64,000 nt of DNA, taken from the NCBI GenBank assembly GCA_018697195.1, contig CM031858.1, positions 91,111,120 to 91,175,119 on the forward strand. The letters run 5' to 3'. Each line of letters begins with the position of its first letter. The stretch's first letter is position 1. The DNA is from Certhia americana (Eukaryota; Chordata; Aves; Passeriformes; Certhiidae). Shown piece after piece: positions 1 to 45,330 of this stretch. The notes below the pieces were generated by a model. The model did no database searches. It was not told the origin of the DNA and was given only the letters and a program-made list of their open reading frames with translations. A program made the translations under genes and the position numbers.

Positions 1-2045
1 GAATGAAGGGACAAACCTTCCTAAGTTACCCATGTAAATAAAGGTAAGCAGAAGACTGTCAAAAAGACTTCATGTGATATCTGTGCCTAAACAACAAGAC
101 AGTGACAAAATTTGGTGAAGATAAATATGAAGTAAGGCAAATAGAAAAGAAGATGTGTGTTTATATAAAATTACAGGCTGTGAGCTCAAACTCAGTAGAT
201 CAGCTGGGTTGTAAGAGGTAATTCGAATTAATACCAATGCAGTCTTCAATTATAGCCAACACAGCAAAGAACCAGAAATAACTAGGAAAGGGCAAGAGAA
301 TGGAAAGCCGAGAACACAACTGAAAAACAAACATCACTCTGTCATATAAATCCATAATATGCCTACATATGCATACATATCCTGTATGCTAGGCTGGTAT
401 CTCCCGAGTCTGAAAAGATAATGAAAAAGGAAGAGAGGCTGGAAAAACTATAGTATAGGGAATGACAAAGCAGCCTATAAGCCTTCCCCTTGGAAAAAAA
501 CATGAATGAAGAAGAATATCACAGAGATCTGTAAAATCGTCAGTGGCATGGAGGCAGTGAAGAGGAAACAACTGGTCACTGTATCTTCTGATCCAGTATG
601 ATGAAGCAAAAGAAGTCAGGACACGGCAAGTTCACAGAAAATGGAAGCAAGCAGCTCTTCACATCAGTGTCAGATGAGACTGGATGAAAAGGTTGAACAC
701 AACTGTATGGACCTTGGATCTCACTTGGTACAGCTGCTCTTATGCTCTAAAATATTACACATTCCTTCACTGAAATTACTTCAAGTTCCAGAGACTGCAT
801 AAGGATTCCACTGCTACTTTTTACAATAAAAAGCAGCTTACCTGGTGCAGAAACTTCTTTTAGCTACATGCTGTCTTCCTTTTCTCTGTTAGTGCTTCTG
901 TTTCACAGCCAAATCTATATCATGGAGCTCTCACACACAAAACCCCAAAAGTCAGATCTCTGACAGCAGCCTTCTTGCAGCATCTTGTCAAAAGCTCCAC
1001 AGGAGCAACTGTTGCCTTCATTCTTACAAAAGGATGTTCTCCCCAACTCTGAGCCACCATTCTTGTCCTTTGATGTCTTCAAGACACTTAAGGTCAGCAA
1101 GTTGCTTGGAGATACATTACACCTCTATGCTTCTTTTGTTCTTGAGTAATTCCAGTTCTTTGCACCATGTAATCAAATCCCAAACAGCTTCTGTTCACCT
1201 AGTAGTACCTACAGAAGAGGCTCTTCAGCTCTGAGATATTACCAAGAGACATCCAGAAGTTCCTACACATGCTGACTATGCTGAGAATGAAAAGTGGCAC
1301 AATGCATACAGGGACACTGATACTGGCTTTCAGCCAAGCAGACTACACAGAATATTGGCAGTAGCACACATTCACTACTAACTACCCCAGCAATTCCCAG
1401 TTTTCCCCAAGACATCAGTAGGTCAACAGTTAGCCCCTGCTTTCACATACCTAGTGAAATGAAGCTGAGTGAGATTGGAACAACTGAGACTAGCTCATTA
1501 TTAAGGTTTCCTAAAGCATACAATACCTGAATTATTTAATATAGCCCCTAAACAAATGAAATCATTTTGTGAGTGAATGAAAGCAGCAAAATAAACAGTT
1601 GAAGAAGAAGCACTTTTAATATGGTGAACTTCTCAAGGCTATTCAGTGGCTTTTGTTGTTTCTATTAAAACATGGATACAGAAGTACACATGGGAATAGG
1701 TTATGTCCTATGCTTTAATCTGGAATAACAGATGACTTATCTGCCTTTGTTTCAGGTGGTTGGCAGGACAGAGATTTGCAGTTTTTTATATCTGAGAGTG
1801 TAGGAAATGTATTCAATTATTACAGGTCAGCAACAGCTTCCTATAGGTTTTGGTGACAGTACATTTTAAAAGGCAGTTTCTCCAGCTTGGCTAGCAGATA
1901 ACACTGGTGTTTGGAATACACATAATCCAAAGAAACCAATTATAATCATATAAAATACTACCTATGCAAAATAACTAAATGCATACATACATATATAATT
2001 AACATGGCTGCCAAAACCATTCTGCTAAATTGTAAATCTTGAATA
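1..2045. other. Flank downstream of ANKS6, no gene seen
   Basis: AT-rich sequence beyond the likely 3' end of ANKS6. All open frames are about 60 codons, without recognisable domains or splice context. In the human locus the next gene on this side is GABBR2, but no part of it is recognised here. Confidence 0.5.
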
Positions 2046-2051
2046 TTTATT
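2046..2051 (-). terminator. ANKS6: Candidate ANKS6 polyadenylation signal
   Basis: The plus strand reads TTTATT, so the minus strand has AATAAA, about 610 nt after the ANKS6 stop codon. It is the first canonical hexamer noticed downstream. A TTTAAT (minus ATTAAA) near 1536 could serve a longer 3'UTR. The true cleavage site is unknown. Confidence 0.4.
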
Positions 2052-2394
2052 TTTCCTGATCATACTAAAGTGTCTCCTATAAAGAGCATGCAAAAGTTAA
2101 TTATGTATCATACAGGAACACCTCCCACTGATGCTACATATATATACATACAGATGCTACAGACAATATACTGTATACTCTGGTTTGTTATACTTACACC
2201 CATTTTCTATGTTTAGTAATGCACATCAAAAATCCAATCCTTATTTCAGACAGTAATGAAGGGTGTATAAAATCTTACAGATACCTCTACTTTTTATGTT
2301 GAATCTTCTCTACAATCTCAGCAAGAGAAGCACATCATTTTCCAGGAAAGAACTATGAATGGCTTGTCACATTCTGTCTTCCAGCCAGTATTAA

Positions 2395-2628
2395 ATAAAA
2401 TATCCACACATTTGGACATTAGGAAGACTTCATTCACAGAAAGAGTGATTAGACATTGGAATGTGCTGCCCAGAGAAATGATGGAGTCACCACCCCTGGA
2501 GGCGTTTTAGAAAAGACTGGACATGGCATTCAGTGCCAGGGTCTGGTTGGCACGGTGGTGTTTTGTCATAGGTTGGCCTTTATGAACTCAGAGGTGTTTT
2601 CCAACCTAACTGGTTTTGTGATTCAACC
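2395..2628 (+). mobile_element. CR1 LINE fragment (3' end)
   Basis: The plus strand reads the typical CR1 3' region: a GTGCTGCCCAGAGA segment, then GGAGTCACCACCCCTGGAGG, and near 2600 TTTTCCAACC followed by a TGTGATTCA-like terminal octamer. It is 5'-truncated and moderately diverged. It begins about 32 nt after the ANKS6 stop codon, in antisense orientation, so it should lie within the 3'UTR. Confidence 0.88.
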
Positions 2629-2659
2629 TGTAATTAATTTTTTCAATTGATTTCAGGTG

Positions 2660-36276
<33,617 letters not shown>

Positions 36277-36559
36277 GGGCAGCGCTGCCGGGCCCCGAAA
36301 GGCTCGGCCGCCCGCGACCGCCCCCGCCGCCGCCGGGAAGGCAGCGGGGAGGAGGGGACTGGGCTGGCAGGAGGAGGCCGGCCCAGGGCGGCCGCAGCGC
36401 CCCGGCCGCTCTCGCACGGTTTGAAGGGAGAGCCGTGCTGGGCCGCGCTCCTCAGAGCCGGCGAGGGTTATCCCTGCCTGGGCCGGGGGTCCCGGCGCCT
36501 CTCCTGCCCCGCTGGCAGCCCCAGCGGTGACCCCCGCCTCGCCCAGGCAGCGCCTGTGT

Positions 36560-39500
36560 CCTCACGGCTCCTGCCCCCTTCGCCAGGGGATTTCTGCCCT
36601 CCGGGCTGCAGCCGTTTTCCACGCCATTACTGGCTGCCACACCATTCAGTGTCTCCGCATTACCTGTCTTTCTGCCCGGAGTCGTGGCAGCAGGCCTTCG
36701 CTATGGGGCTTATTCCTTCTCACCTGACACAACAATCCCTTTTTCTTGCTCCATAACGCAACTTCCTACACCCTGGCGCGGTCCCACTGTCAGCGCCTCT
36801 CCGTTTTACGTGATACTTAAAGCTTTACTTGCACCATCCTACCAGGATTCGAAGTTCAGTCTTTTCCCCTACAAACACCCATTTCCCATCTCCTGACAGC
36901 GCTCATTGGTCTTTCAGTTTAAAATTTTTGTGCATGAAATGTGAATTTCTTGTGTGTCTTCTCTTCAGTTTCAGCTCCCCAGGAAATCCTGAAATCTTTT
37001 CTAGGTTAAACTGATTCACAACATGTAAAACAAGGCAAAAAAGAAAAATCTTGAACTTTGTCACTCAAAGATACAATGTTGTGTCCCTGTAGATTCAGAC
37101 AGGTAATTTTCTATGAAAATCAGTGACTTCAATGGCAGGACAGGGCACTTGTTACAGGGTGGAGGGTTTGGGGATGAGAAGACCAGGAAAACTTAAAAGG
37201 AGTACAATAAAACTGCCAAATGCCACTAAAATGTAGCAATCCCCTGGACTTTAGGCAGTGGCATCCTTATCTTCCAAGTTATACAGCTCTTTGGCTCTGA
37301 TATGCTGGCAAAGGGCCAGACAAGTTACACTTGGAGAAAGTCTACAGCAAACAAGTCTTGGCTGCAGTTATGGACACTTTTCCTTTGGGAAAGTACCATT
37401 CATAGAAAAAAAAAAAAAAATGCCTATTTATCATTACAGAAATAATAGAACAATTTAACAATTTCCTGAACAGGTCACATACTCAGGGATGTTTCTTTCA
37501 TTATAGATAGTAAGTGTTAACTCATGTAGAATATTTAAATATGTGTTACCTATGTTTATGTTAAATAATTTCCTTAAGCATAAAGAAGATTTCAGTGGCC
37601 ATCATCAGAGTGAACATGCATGGCTAGGAAGAATTTTGCTCCAGTCAAAACAGCCTACAGCCATCCTTATTTTACAATAGTATGAGGAGTTTGCCACTGT
37701 CAATAAACCTGGATGGTCCAATTCACTCTTTGTAAGATTTCAGAGCCTGGAAGAAGGGAATGGCAAGAGTGATTAATGCAATACATTATTCATGATTGAA
37801 AGAAACTGGGTCATACTTACCATATCAAAGTGCATGCTCAGATATAGTCAAATTAGTGACAGGATCACTCCAGTTTATCTTTGAGACAAGGTACTGAACA
37901 GTTGATCATACAAATTTATGTTATGTAGCTGATGATTATGCTATCAATTTCTACTAATGGTTTGAAACTCTAGGCAAAGATATCATGAATGTAATTAGGA
38001 ATCTATCAGCAAAAGATGCAACTCTTATTTTAAGAAGTTTGTAAGACATAGGAAATATTTGATGGGGTTTAAAAAATGAAAGGGAAAATTATTTGTCCTG
38101 AATTCCTCTGCTGTCATCTGATGGTCATTACCATCAACTTCAGTTGGCATCCTAGGCATTTATACTAGCATGATCACTCAGGGATTTCTGTCACTGACTG
38201 ACAATCGAGGCAAGGAAAAATAATCAAATTTCTTCTGAAATTAATAAATTGCTATGGAATGGTACTCCTGGATGCAGTACTAAGCTCTTCGAAAAATACA
38301 GGACTTGATCTCTTCACCAATGAAAGAACAACCTAAGCCTTTCAAACAATTCATTAGGATAAGACAATGGAGAAAACTTAGGTTGGAAGATAAGGACAAA
38401 ATAAAACTAAGATTCTCAAGTGCAGATTGTGTGTTAGTTGTTCACAAATTTGTCCAACTTCATCTTTGTCCAGTCAGTGAAAAATGCATTGCTTTTGACA
38501 AGAAATTAATTCACATCAGTTCTGTACTAATTTCTATAGGTCAATGTTAGATTGCTCCAAGGTTAAAATAATTTTAAATGACAGAGAAAAACCAAAACCC
38601 TAATGAATGAAGAAATTACTTTCAAATAAAAAAGATGAGAAAAGTGCAAGAAACAGAACAGGCCCACCAAAAGGTGCAGAACAGATAAGGCAGGAGTACA
38701 CACATGAAGTCATCATCTGTGAAACCTTTCTAACATAAGTCTCCACTGCTAATGATCTCAAAACAACAGCAGCACCAGCAAGGAAATATAAGCTTTATTG
38801 ATGCTACTCATCATATAATGTGAAATAAAAGAGATAAATGACTTAGAGTCATTGTTTTTCAAGACTCAGAACTCATCATGTGCCAAAGACTAGGAAACCA
38901 CTAGAGCATGTAATGTGCCTGTGGAACTAGTAAAGCAACTATAGTATGGCAAATGTGCAATGATGTAGACCTACAAAGTGGCCAGGTAACGTGACAAAAA
39001 ATTCTGTTGCTCTTACTGTAGTAATAAGATGTAATATATCTGGACATATACCATGACACCTGAGCAAATCTCTACCTCGTATATAATTCAGGATCATGTA
39101 ATATGGAAAACTGTAAATTTGCCACCATAATCAAAAGCCTCTCGGAAATGTACAAATGCAAGTAGTCAAGCAATCTGTTCCAAAGAAATCCATAAAACTA
39201 GAAACAGCTGACTCACTCATAATCTGCATTAATAGTCTGAAGATGTTGGCATCTCAAATCCCCAAGTTTGATGGCATTTTTTCATGGCAGTATAAGAGGT
39301 AAAAGTCTTATTTTCTATTGTAAAATCTTACTGATGCGAATCACAAGAAAGTCATACTTCTGAAAAAAAGAAAACTGATGTTTTTAGTATGTCCTTTGTA
39401 TGAAGACACTTATCTCTGCCTTAATGAAAAGGAAGACACGTATATTAGAAATACCATCACAGAAAAGAAAATGCCTCCCCAGTATCACTGGACTTAATGT

Positions 39501-42500
39501 ATATTAACTGTGGTCCTTTCAGGCATAGAAACAGAAACAACTTTGAATAAATTACTAAAAACCAAGTGGTAGTAAGTAGCTACAGTGTAGGGTGGCAAAG
39601 ATTAATTTCACTACATAATATCTGCTTGACTTCTTGGTTCAGAATTTTAATCATGGTCTTCACTTTGTCTATTACAACCAGCTACTATACCCTTATGAGG
39701 TATTTACTTCATTTATATATTTCAGAACATCATACCATAATTTTGACAAACTTTCAAAAGTATTCACAACGCAGTATTTTAATTCATTGTGTCTGCATGA
39801 AACTGTATGAAAAATCAGTCAGGTTTCCAACACAGCATACCTTTATTAACATGTCACATCATACCATACTTTGTGAGCAGAACTGTAGTTTTGTTCCAAT
39901 ACTTTCTGACAGCTAATCTTCCTGGCCTAGGTTTCCTCTATGTATGTTATCTCTTCCACTGCCTGCAGTTAATGCTTGCTATTTAGCTTAAGAGAAAAAT
40001 TATATGCAAGGAATACATATCTACAGCAAGCAAATATGTTGATTCATGCCTTTGACATTCACATTCTGTCTGTCTTTAAGCTGTCCTGGCTTGTATGTGA
40101 TCTTTTGAGCAAGACATATTGTGTGTGTGTATATTATACATGTGTACACGTACACATGCACATGTTCACATACATGCTGTTCAGAGATCTGCAAATTGGT
40201 ACAGCTGAGGTCTTGTCCAGGTTATCCACTGAATGCTGCCTCATTTTATTGACCTGTCACTAGGAGAATTTCACACCATTCATCAGCCTGATAGAAGATC
40301 CCTGAAACAGGTGGTAGCTTCTATCCCAGTCAGCCAAGTCTGTGTTTTTAATCAGTTTTACTTTTAGAGTTCTTCCTCTCATCTCAATCCTATGTCTCTC
40401 TGCCTCTGCACTATATACCCAGCTTCCCTCTTGACCCAAAGCCTACCCTGTAAAACAGGGTTCCTGCTGAAGCACTGAGGACCCTTTGGCACTGCAGAAG
40501 CAGGGTGCGGCTCATTTTGTGTTTTGCACGTGCTGTGCAGCTGTCTCAAATGAAGGGACTTTCAATGCAAACACATTTATAAAAAAAAAATTCTTGGCAC
40601 TGGTAGTACAACAGGCTGAATAATAATATTGTTTAAATATTTGTGCTAACAAGGGAGAGAAAGACCAACCAAGGTGAGAACTGGGTGCGTGTTGAGGGCA
40701 ATGCGCATTTATGCACAATTAAAACAATAGTGAATAACTGGTGTTGACCCCGTTCAACAGTGCTATCTCTGGTGGGTATAACTTACATGATTTCTCCTCT
40801 CATTAAGCCTATTTCCTATGTATGTCCAAAGTATTCATACTTCATGTTTCCTATCATATTCTTCTGATTATTTTTCTTTATAATAAGAAAACATTGTCTT
40901 TTTCTAAAAATATGGATTTTATTCTGAAATACACTGTTTGATACTTTATTTTTACTCTGGAAGTGTGAATTTCGGAAGCTGTTTAAGTTATTGAAAATGC
41001 AGTCTTCCTACTCTATTTCCATTTTAGATTTTTGCTTTTTACACACAAATGGAAAAAAGGAAAAGTTTGGATGAGGTAAATTTTAAATCTTTTGCAATAT
41101 TTAATAGCTCCATTTTTTTCTGTAATGTATATGTCATCACTAAAAATAAGAATACCTTTTAATAACTATACAGGTGTTAAATAGTTCATCTTATCTTATC
41201 CCTTTAGGTGTTCCCTGTATGTAAACGTATTCCTTCAATAAGCTCATGTATTTAAGTTGAACTAAATATTACCTGCATTTCAAACATATTTCAGAGAGCA
41301 ACAGATACCTCCTTAATTTCAGCTATTACATTCACTATAATGTGAATTTGTATGGACAATTACATATTGGTGTGGTTAGTCTTTTTCTCTTAGTGCTTTT
41401 TGAAATGTTTAGTTAATATTTTGGATACTTTTTGAGGTGAAGAAAAAATTTTCCATTTTTAAAAATAAACTTTTCAAAGGTATTGATCATTCTACTGATC
41501 TTCTGTTTAATTTGGACAGCTAAGGACACAATAGATATTTCTAGATAAGTAATTAGAGTTTTTATATGACTTGTTTGGTTACTCTACTTATCTTTGGTTG
41601 AAACTCCATAAGCAACTGAAATTATAACTCACTAAACACTAAAAAAGTCATAACAAATTGTTTTAACTTCCATTGTTAAACAACCTGAATGAAAAAAGAG
41701 AACTTCTTAAAAGGAACTATTCCATGAAAATTTTGCTACAAGTTTTATGGCTAGCAGTAAACTCGTTTGTTTGCCTTATTAATTGTAGATTTTTTTTTCC
41801 TCTGGGGCTCATTTATATGTTCAGAGAGAATTCTTTACACCTTCACTATTTCAGCTCAGAACCTTCAGTCTTCCCATCACATTTACATCCAAAAATGTTT
41901 GAAAATGTTTGAAAATGTTTGAGAAAACATGGTTTTGCCTGCATATTCTTTACATCTTGTACAACTTATTTGTGAATGCAAATAATCGATTATTTATGAT
42001 TTTTACATTAACCTCATTACTGAACTTTCTCTTGATGAATATCCTCTGGTTTATACATTTGGATGTCATCCCCAGGGAACTACTGTTTACTAGCAATACT
42101 TTCAATCCCCACTGCGGTGATCACAGAAAGCCTTCACCCATTACTTTGCTGTAAGAGCATTATTACTGCTGAGAGCAGTCCTGTCATATTTGGCACTCTG
42201 TTACCCTTTTTTTTTTGTTTGTTTCAGAACTTGTTTTAGTCATGGGATAATATTCTTGTGCTTCTTCCATATTGCTCTAATACTTAAAATACTTACATAA
42301 AATACAGTTTCTTATAATATTTAAGAACCTCTGCAGCAGAACTCTCTGGGGGTTTTTTGTTAGTTTTTCTCACTCTTCTTAGCTAACTCTTAGTCCTACA
42401 TTTTGCTCTTTACCTCTTCCCAATCTCCTTAGTAACTTCTTTTGGGAGTCCAGGATGGTCTCTTCTCCTTTGATTCATTCCAGGAATAGACTTCATCTTT

Positions 42501-44390
42501 ATTCGGAGAGATGGCGAGCAAGGAGACAAAACAGACACTGAGCATGCAATTACTGGTGCCACCTGACTCTTCAGACCCGAAGTTTGCTAGACATGGCTTC
42601 CTTTATATGCAACATAAATTCTCATGTCCAGCATACTGATATTTAGCAGTTGTCTACAAAGCATATTTAAACTAGATTTTTTGCCTATATGTCAGAGTCT
42701 GAGACTATGAGAAATATTTCTTTGCATGTTTAAGAGATTTTAAGATCTCTGAAAAACAGTGGATTTAACCATTGTTCATGGAAAAAGGGCTTTTAGGCTC
42801 TGGAATGAAGCAGAGTTTTCAAGAATGTGTATTAGGTAGTAGAATAGTGTGTAGTTTTATCATAGAGTGAGAATTTTAGATATATGGGGGTTTGGGGATG
42901 GTAAGCAGGTGATGACAATATGAAGAGGTCCATGTGGCTTTTGGGTTTCTTCCTTCTTCCTCATCTGCCTCCATATTCTGCAGTGAGGTGGCACATTATA
43001 GTTGGCTTAGAATAGAGTCTAACCTTCTAACATAGATAATAGTTATTGGAGAAGTATTATAAATACTGATTACATGGATTGTAGTATAAATATCCACGTC
43101 ACCCTGAGCGTGGGAGCATTTGGTTTTTAGTCTTGAGTATTTGGTAGTTAGGATTTGGAATTTGGTATTTGGGTTTTTTTTCGGGGTTTGTGCCTCGAAC
43201 TGACCTGCAATGAAGATGCATGGCCTCCACAGTATTTGAGTCTTTGTTCATTGCCATACAATACTTATTATCATGTAAAATCAGAAAGAGTTCATAGCTG
43301 TATGCTCTGACCCTGATAGTGATGAAATTTTTCCCTTCCTCAGTGTTATTTTTATTCACTCCTCAGTAGTGCTGGTGAGCACCGCCCAGTGCTGTGTAGT
43401 GGACTGAAGTTCTCTCTCTGGGCGTGACCGAACTCCTTTGCTGGGTTGATCTTGACAGGCCTCCAACAGCAGAGGATGTTGCAGTGAAAAGTCTCTTTGG
43501 AAAATGTGTGGAATGAAATAACACCTCAAAAACAGTTCCAGCTCCCTATTGCATATGAGAGAGAAACTGTATCCAGTTATGTTACATTTATGTTAATGTA
43601 TTTCAAACACGAAATCGGGAACTCTCATGTAATCTCACAGCCTCCAGATCACAAGTTTAGGCAGACGCAGTTTCATACTGTTAAGGGCTGAAGTAAAACA
43701 AGCAGTATGGATATGTTGTTGAGTATGAAGAAAATCTGAAAGTTCTAACTAGTGCTACTGTTGTTTTTTCCCCACATGATTCTGTCAAGACATAGAATGC
43801 CCATTGTCTGTATAATAAACTTGTGATTTTCACTAGTTTTCTAGATCTCTCTCAATGAGGCCACATTGATTTATTTCTTTTTTCAACCAAGAACACTCCT
43901 TTCCTCAGCAAAAAATCTTGTCATTAATGCATATGACTTAGCCCATGTTCTGCTCTACCTCTGCAGGACATGCTATTCTAGAGGCAGCAGAACTGATAAA
44001 GCCTGATTTCCTATCAAGTTGTTTCCTTTGACCCCTAAGCTCTTCCTAGTCCCCCTGAGGGAAATAACCTCCCTTGCTGTCCTGCAGCTCTGTAAATGTC
44101 TGTCCGTAGACAGCAAGCCTTGGGACTATCCCAATCACTTCCAATGGCCAAAGAAGCTTGCTGTGGCCCTAGCAGCTCTGTGCCAGCAGAGCTTTCCCTT
44201 GCTGGGGAAATGGCATATCTGCCATGCAGCTACCAGTGCTTATGAAGGTCCCTCAAGCTTCGGCGCGACTAAATCACCCGTCCCTTGAAGGCTGACAGCA
44301 AAGGGAACATGCCTTACTCCCTCCTCCCCACATCCCAGTTGTGTAGGATCCGGCAGAACCGGGATGGTCTCCACTCCCTCCCTGCCCCGG
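36560..44390. other. Intergenic spacer between ANKS6 and GALNT12
   Basis: About 7.8 kb of AT-rich DNA. No exon, RNA gene or complete repeat was recognised. Small items: a triple 10-nt repeat (ATGTTTGAAA) near 41891-41923, a TG/TA/CA alternating tract near 40125-40165, and a G/T-rich TTTGG block at 43110-43190. A 116-codon frame at 39566-39916 shows no domain or codon bias by eye. Confidence 0.55.
40125..40165. repeat. Alternating purine-pyrimidine tract (TG/TA/CA)
   Basis: GTGTGTGTGTATATTATACA followed by ATGTGTACACGTACACATGC-type text, nearly strictly alternating. A decayed dinucleotide microsatellite with Z-DNA potential. Confidence 0.7.
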
Positions 44391-45330
44391 GATGGGTCAG
44401 GACCATCGCTGGTTCCACCGGCTATGTCCCCAGGGAGAACGCGGAGCAGGCTGGAGACGCGTGCCTTCCCTGGGGTGCTGGAGTCCTCGGGACCAAGCAG
44501 CCTTCCGACCACCAGGAAACCGAGGGATATCGTTCCCGGGGAGGCGGCTGGCAAGCAGCAGGGGTGCAGCGCCCTTGGGGGACAAGCGGGACAGGTTCCC
44601 TGCCCAGGGGTATCGCTCTCCGCCCCGCGGCAGCGCCCCTGCCCGGCTCTTCCGCGCCGCGCCCCTCCGGGCTGGCCGGCGGCGGGGCGGGGAGGAGGGA
44701 GGAGCCGGCGGCGGAGGAGCCGTGCGGGCTTCCTGGCGGGGCAGCGCTGGTGGCGGGCGGGTGTCGCGGCGTGGGCAGGTCCCTGACAACTTTGCCGAGT
44801 CTGCCCGGGGCGGAGGCGCGCCCGTGTCCGTGAGACGGCAGCCGCCGCCCGCTCGGCATGGCCGGCCGCCTCGGCCGCGGGATGTGCTGGGGCAAGCGGG
44901 GCCGGGGCTGCCGGGGTGAGGGAGCGCTGCTCGCCCTGGGGCTGCTGGCCGCCCTCGGCTTCCTCGTGTGGCGGCACGGCCCGCCGCCCCGCCACGCCGC
45001 CCGCCGCGCCCCGCCGCAGCCGCCGTCCCCCGACTCCGAGCTGCTGCGGCGGCCGGTGTACGCCAAGCCGGCCCTGGACCCGGGGGCGCTGGGGGAGCTG
45101 GGCCGGGCGGTGCGGCTGGAGCTGAGCCCGGCCGAGAAGCGCCGCCAGGAGGAGAGCATCCGCCGGCACCAGATCAACATCTACCTGAGCGACCGCATCT
45201 CGCTGCACCGCCGCCTGCCCGAGCGCTGGCACCCGCTGTGAGTACCGCCGAGGGCAGGTGGGGCCGGGGCAGAGGAGCCGTGCCCGCCGCTGCTGTGGCT
45301 CATAGAGCCGCTCCGCAAACTGGAGTCTCT
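44390..45330. promoter_or_regulatory. GALNT12: CpG island and promoter of GALNT12
   Basis: About 0.9 kb of CpG-dense DNA across the region upstream of GALNT12, its exon 1 and the start of intron 1. A GGGGCGGGG Sp1-type site lies at 44684-44692, some 170 nt before the start codon. No TATA box was seen. The 391-codon minus-strand frame at 44240-45415 is a composition artefact. Confidence 0.75.
44858..45237 (+). CDS. GALNT12: GALNT12 coding exon 1
   Basis: 380 nt encoding residues 1-126 plus two bases of L127. Contents: basic tail, Leu/Ala-rich membrane anchor (about 22-38), Pro/Arg-rich stem, a charged [14 protein letters not shown] helix and the conserved [20 protein letters not shown] end. 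The donor is CGCT/GTGAGT. A second in-frame ATG at codon 9 could also start the protein without loss of the anchor. Confidence 0.93.

Noticed and set aside
36277..36417. N-terminal extension of ANKS6 by 47 codons upstream of 36276
   Set aside because: The codon at 36417-36415 on the minus strand is GTG, not ATG. The first in-frame ATG is 36276, which matches the human start.
39566..39916. 116-codon plus-strand frame in the intergenic spacer
   Set aside because: Composition typical of AT-rich DNA, with no domain or signal. Not supported as a gene.
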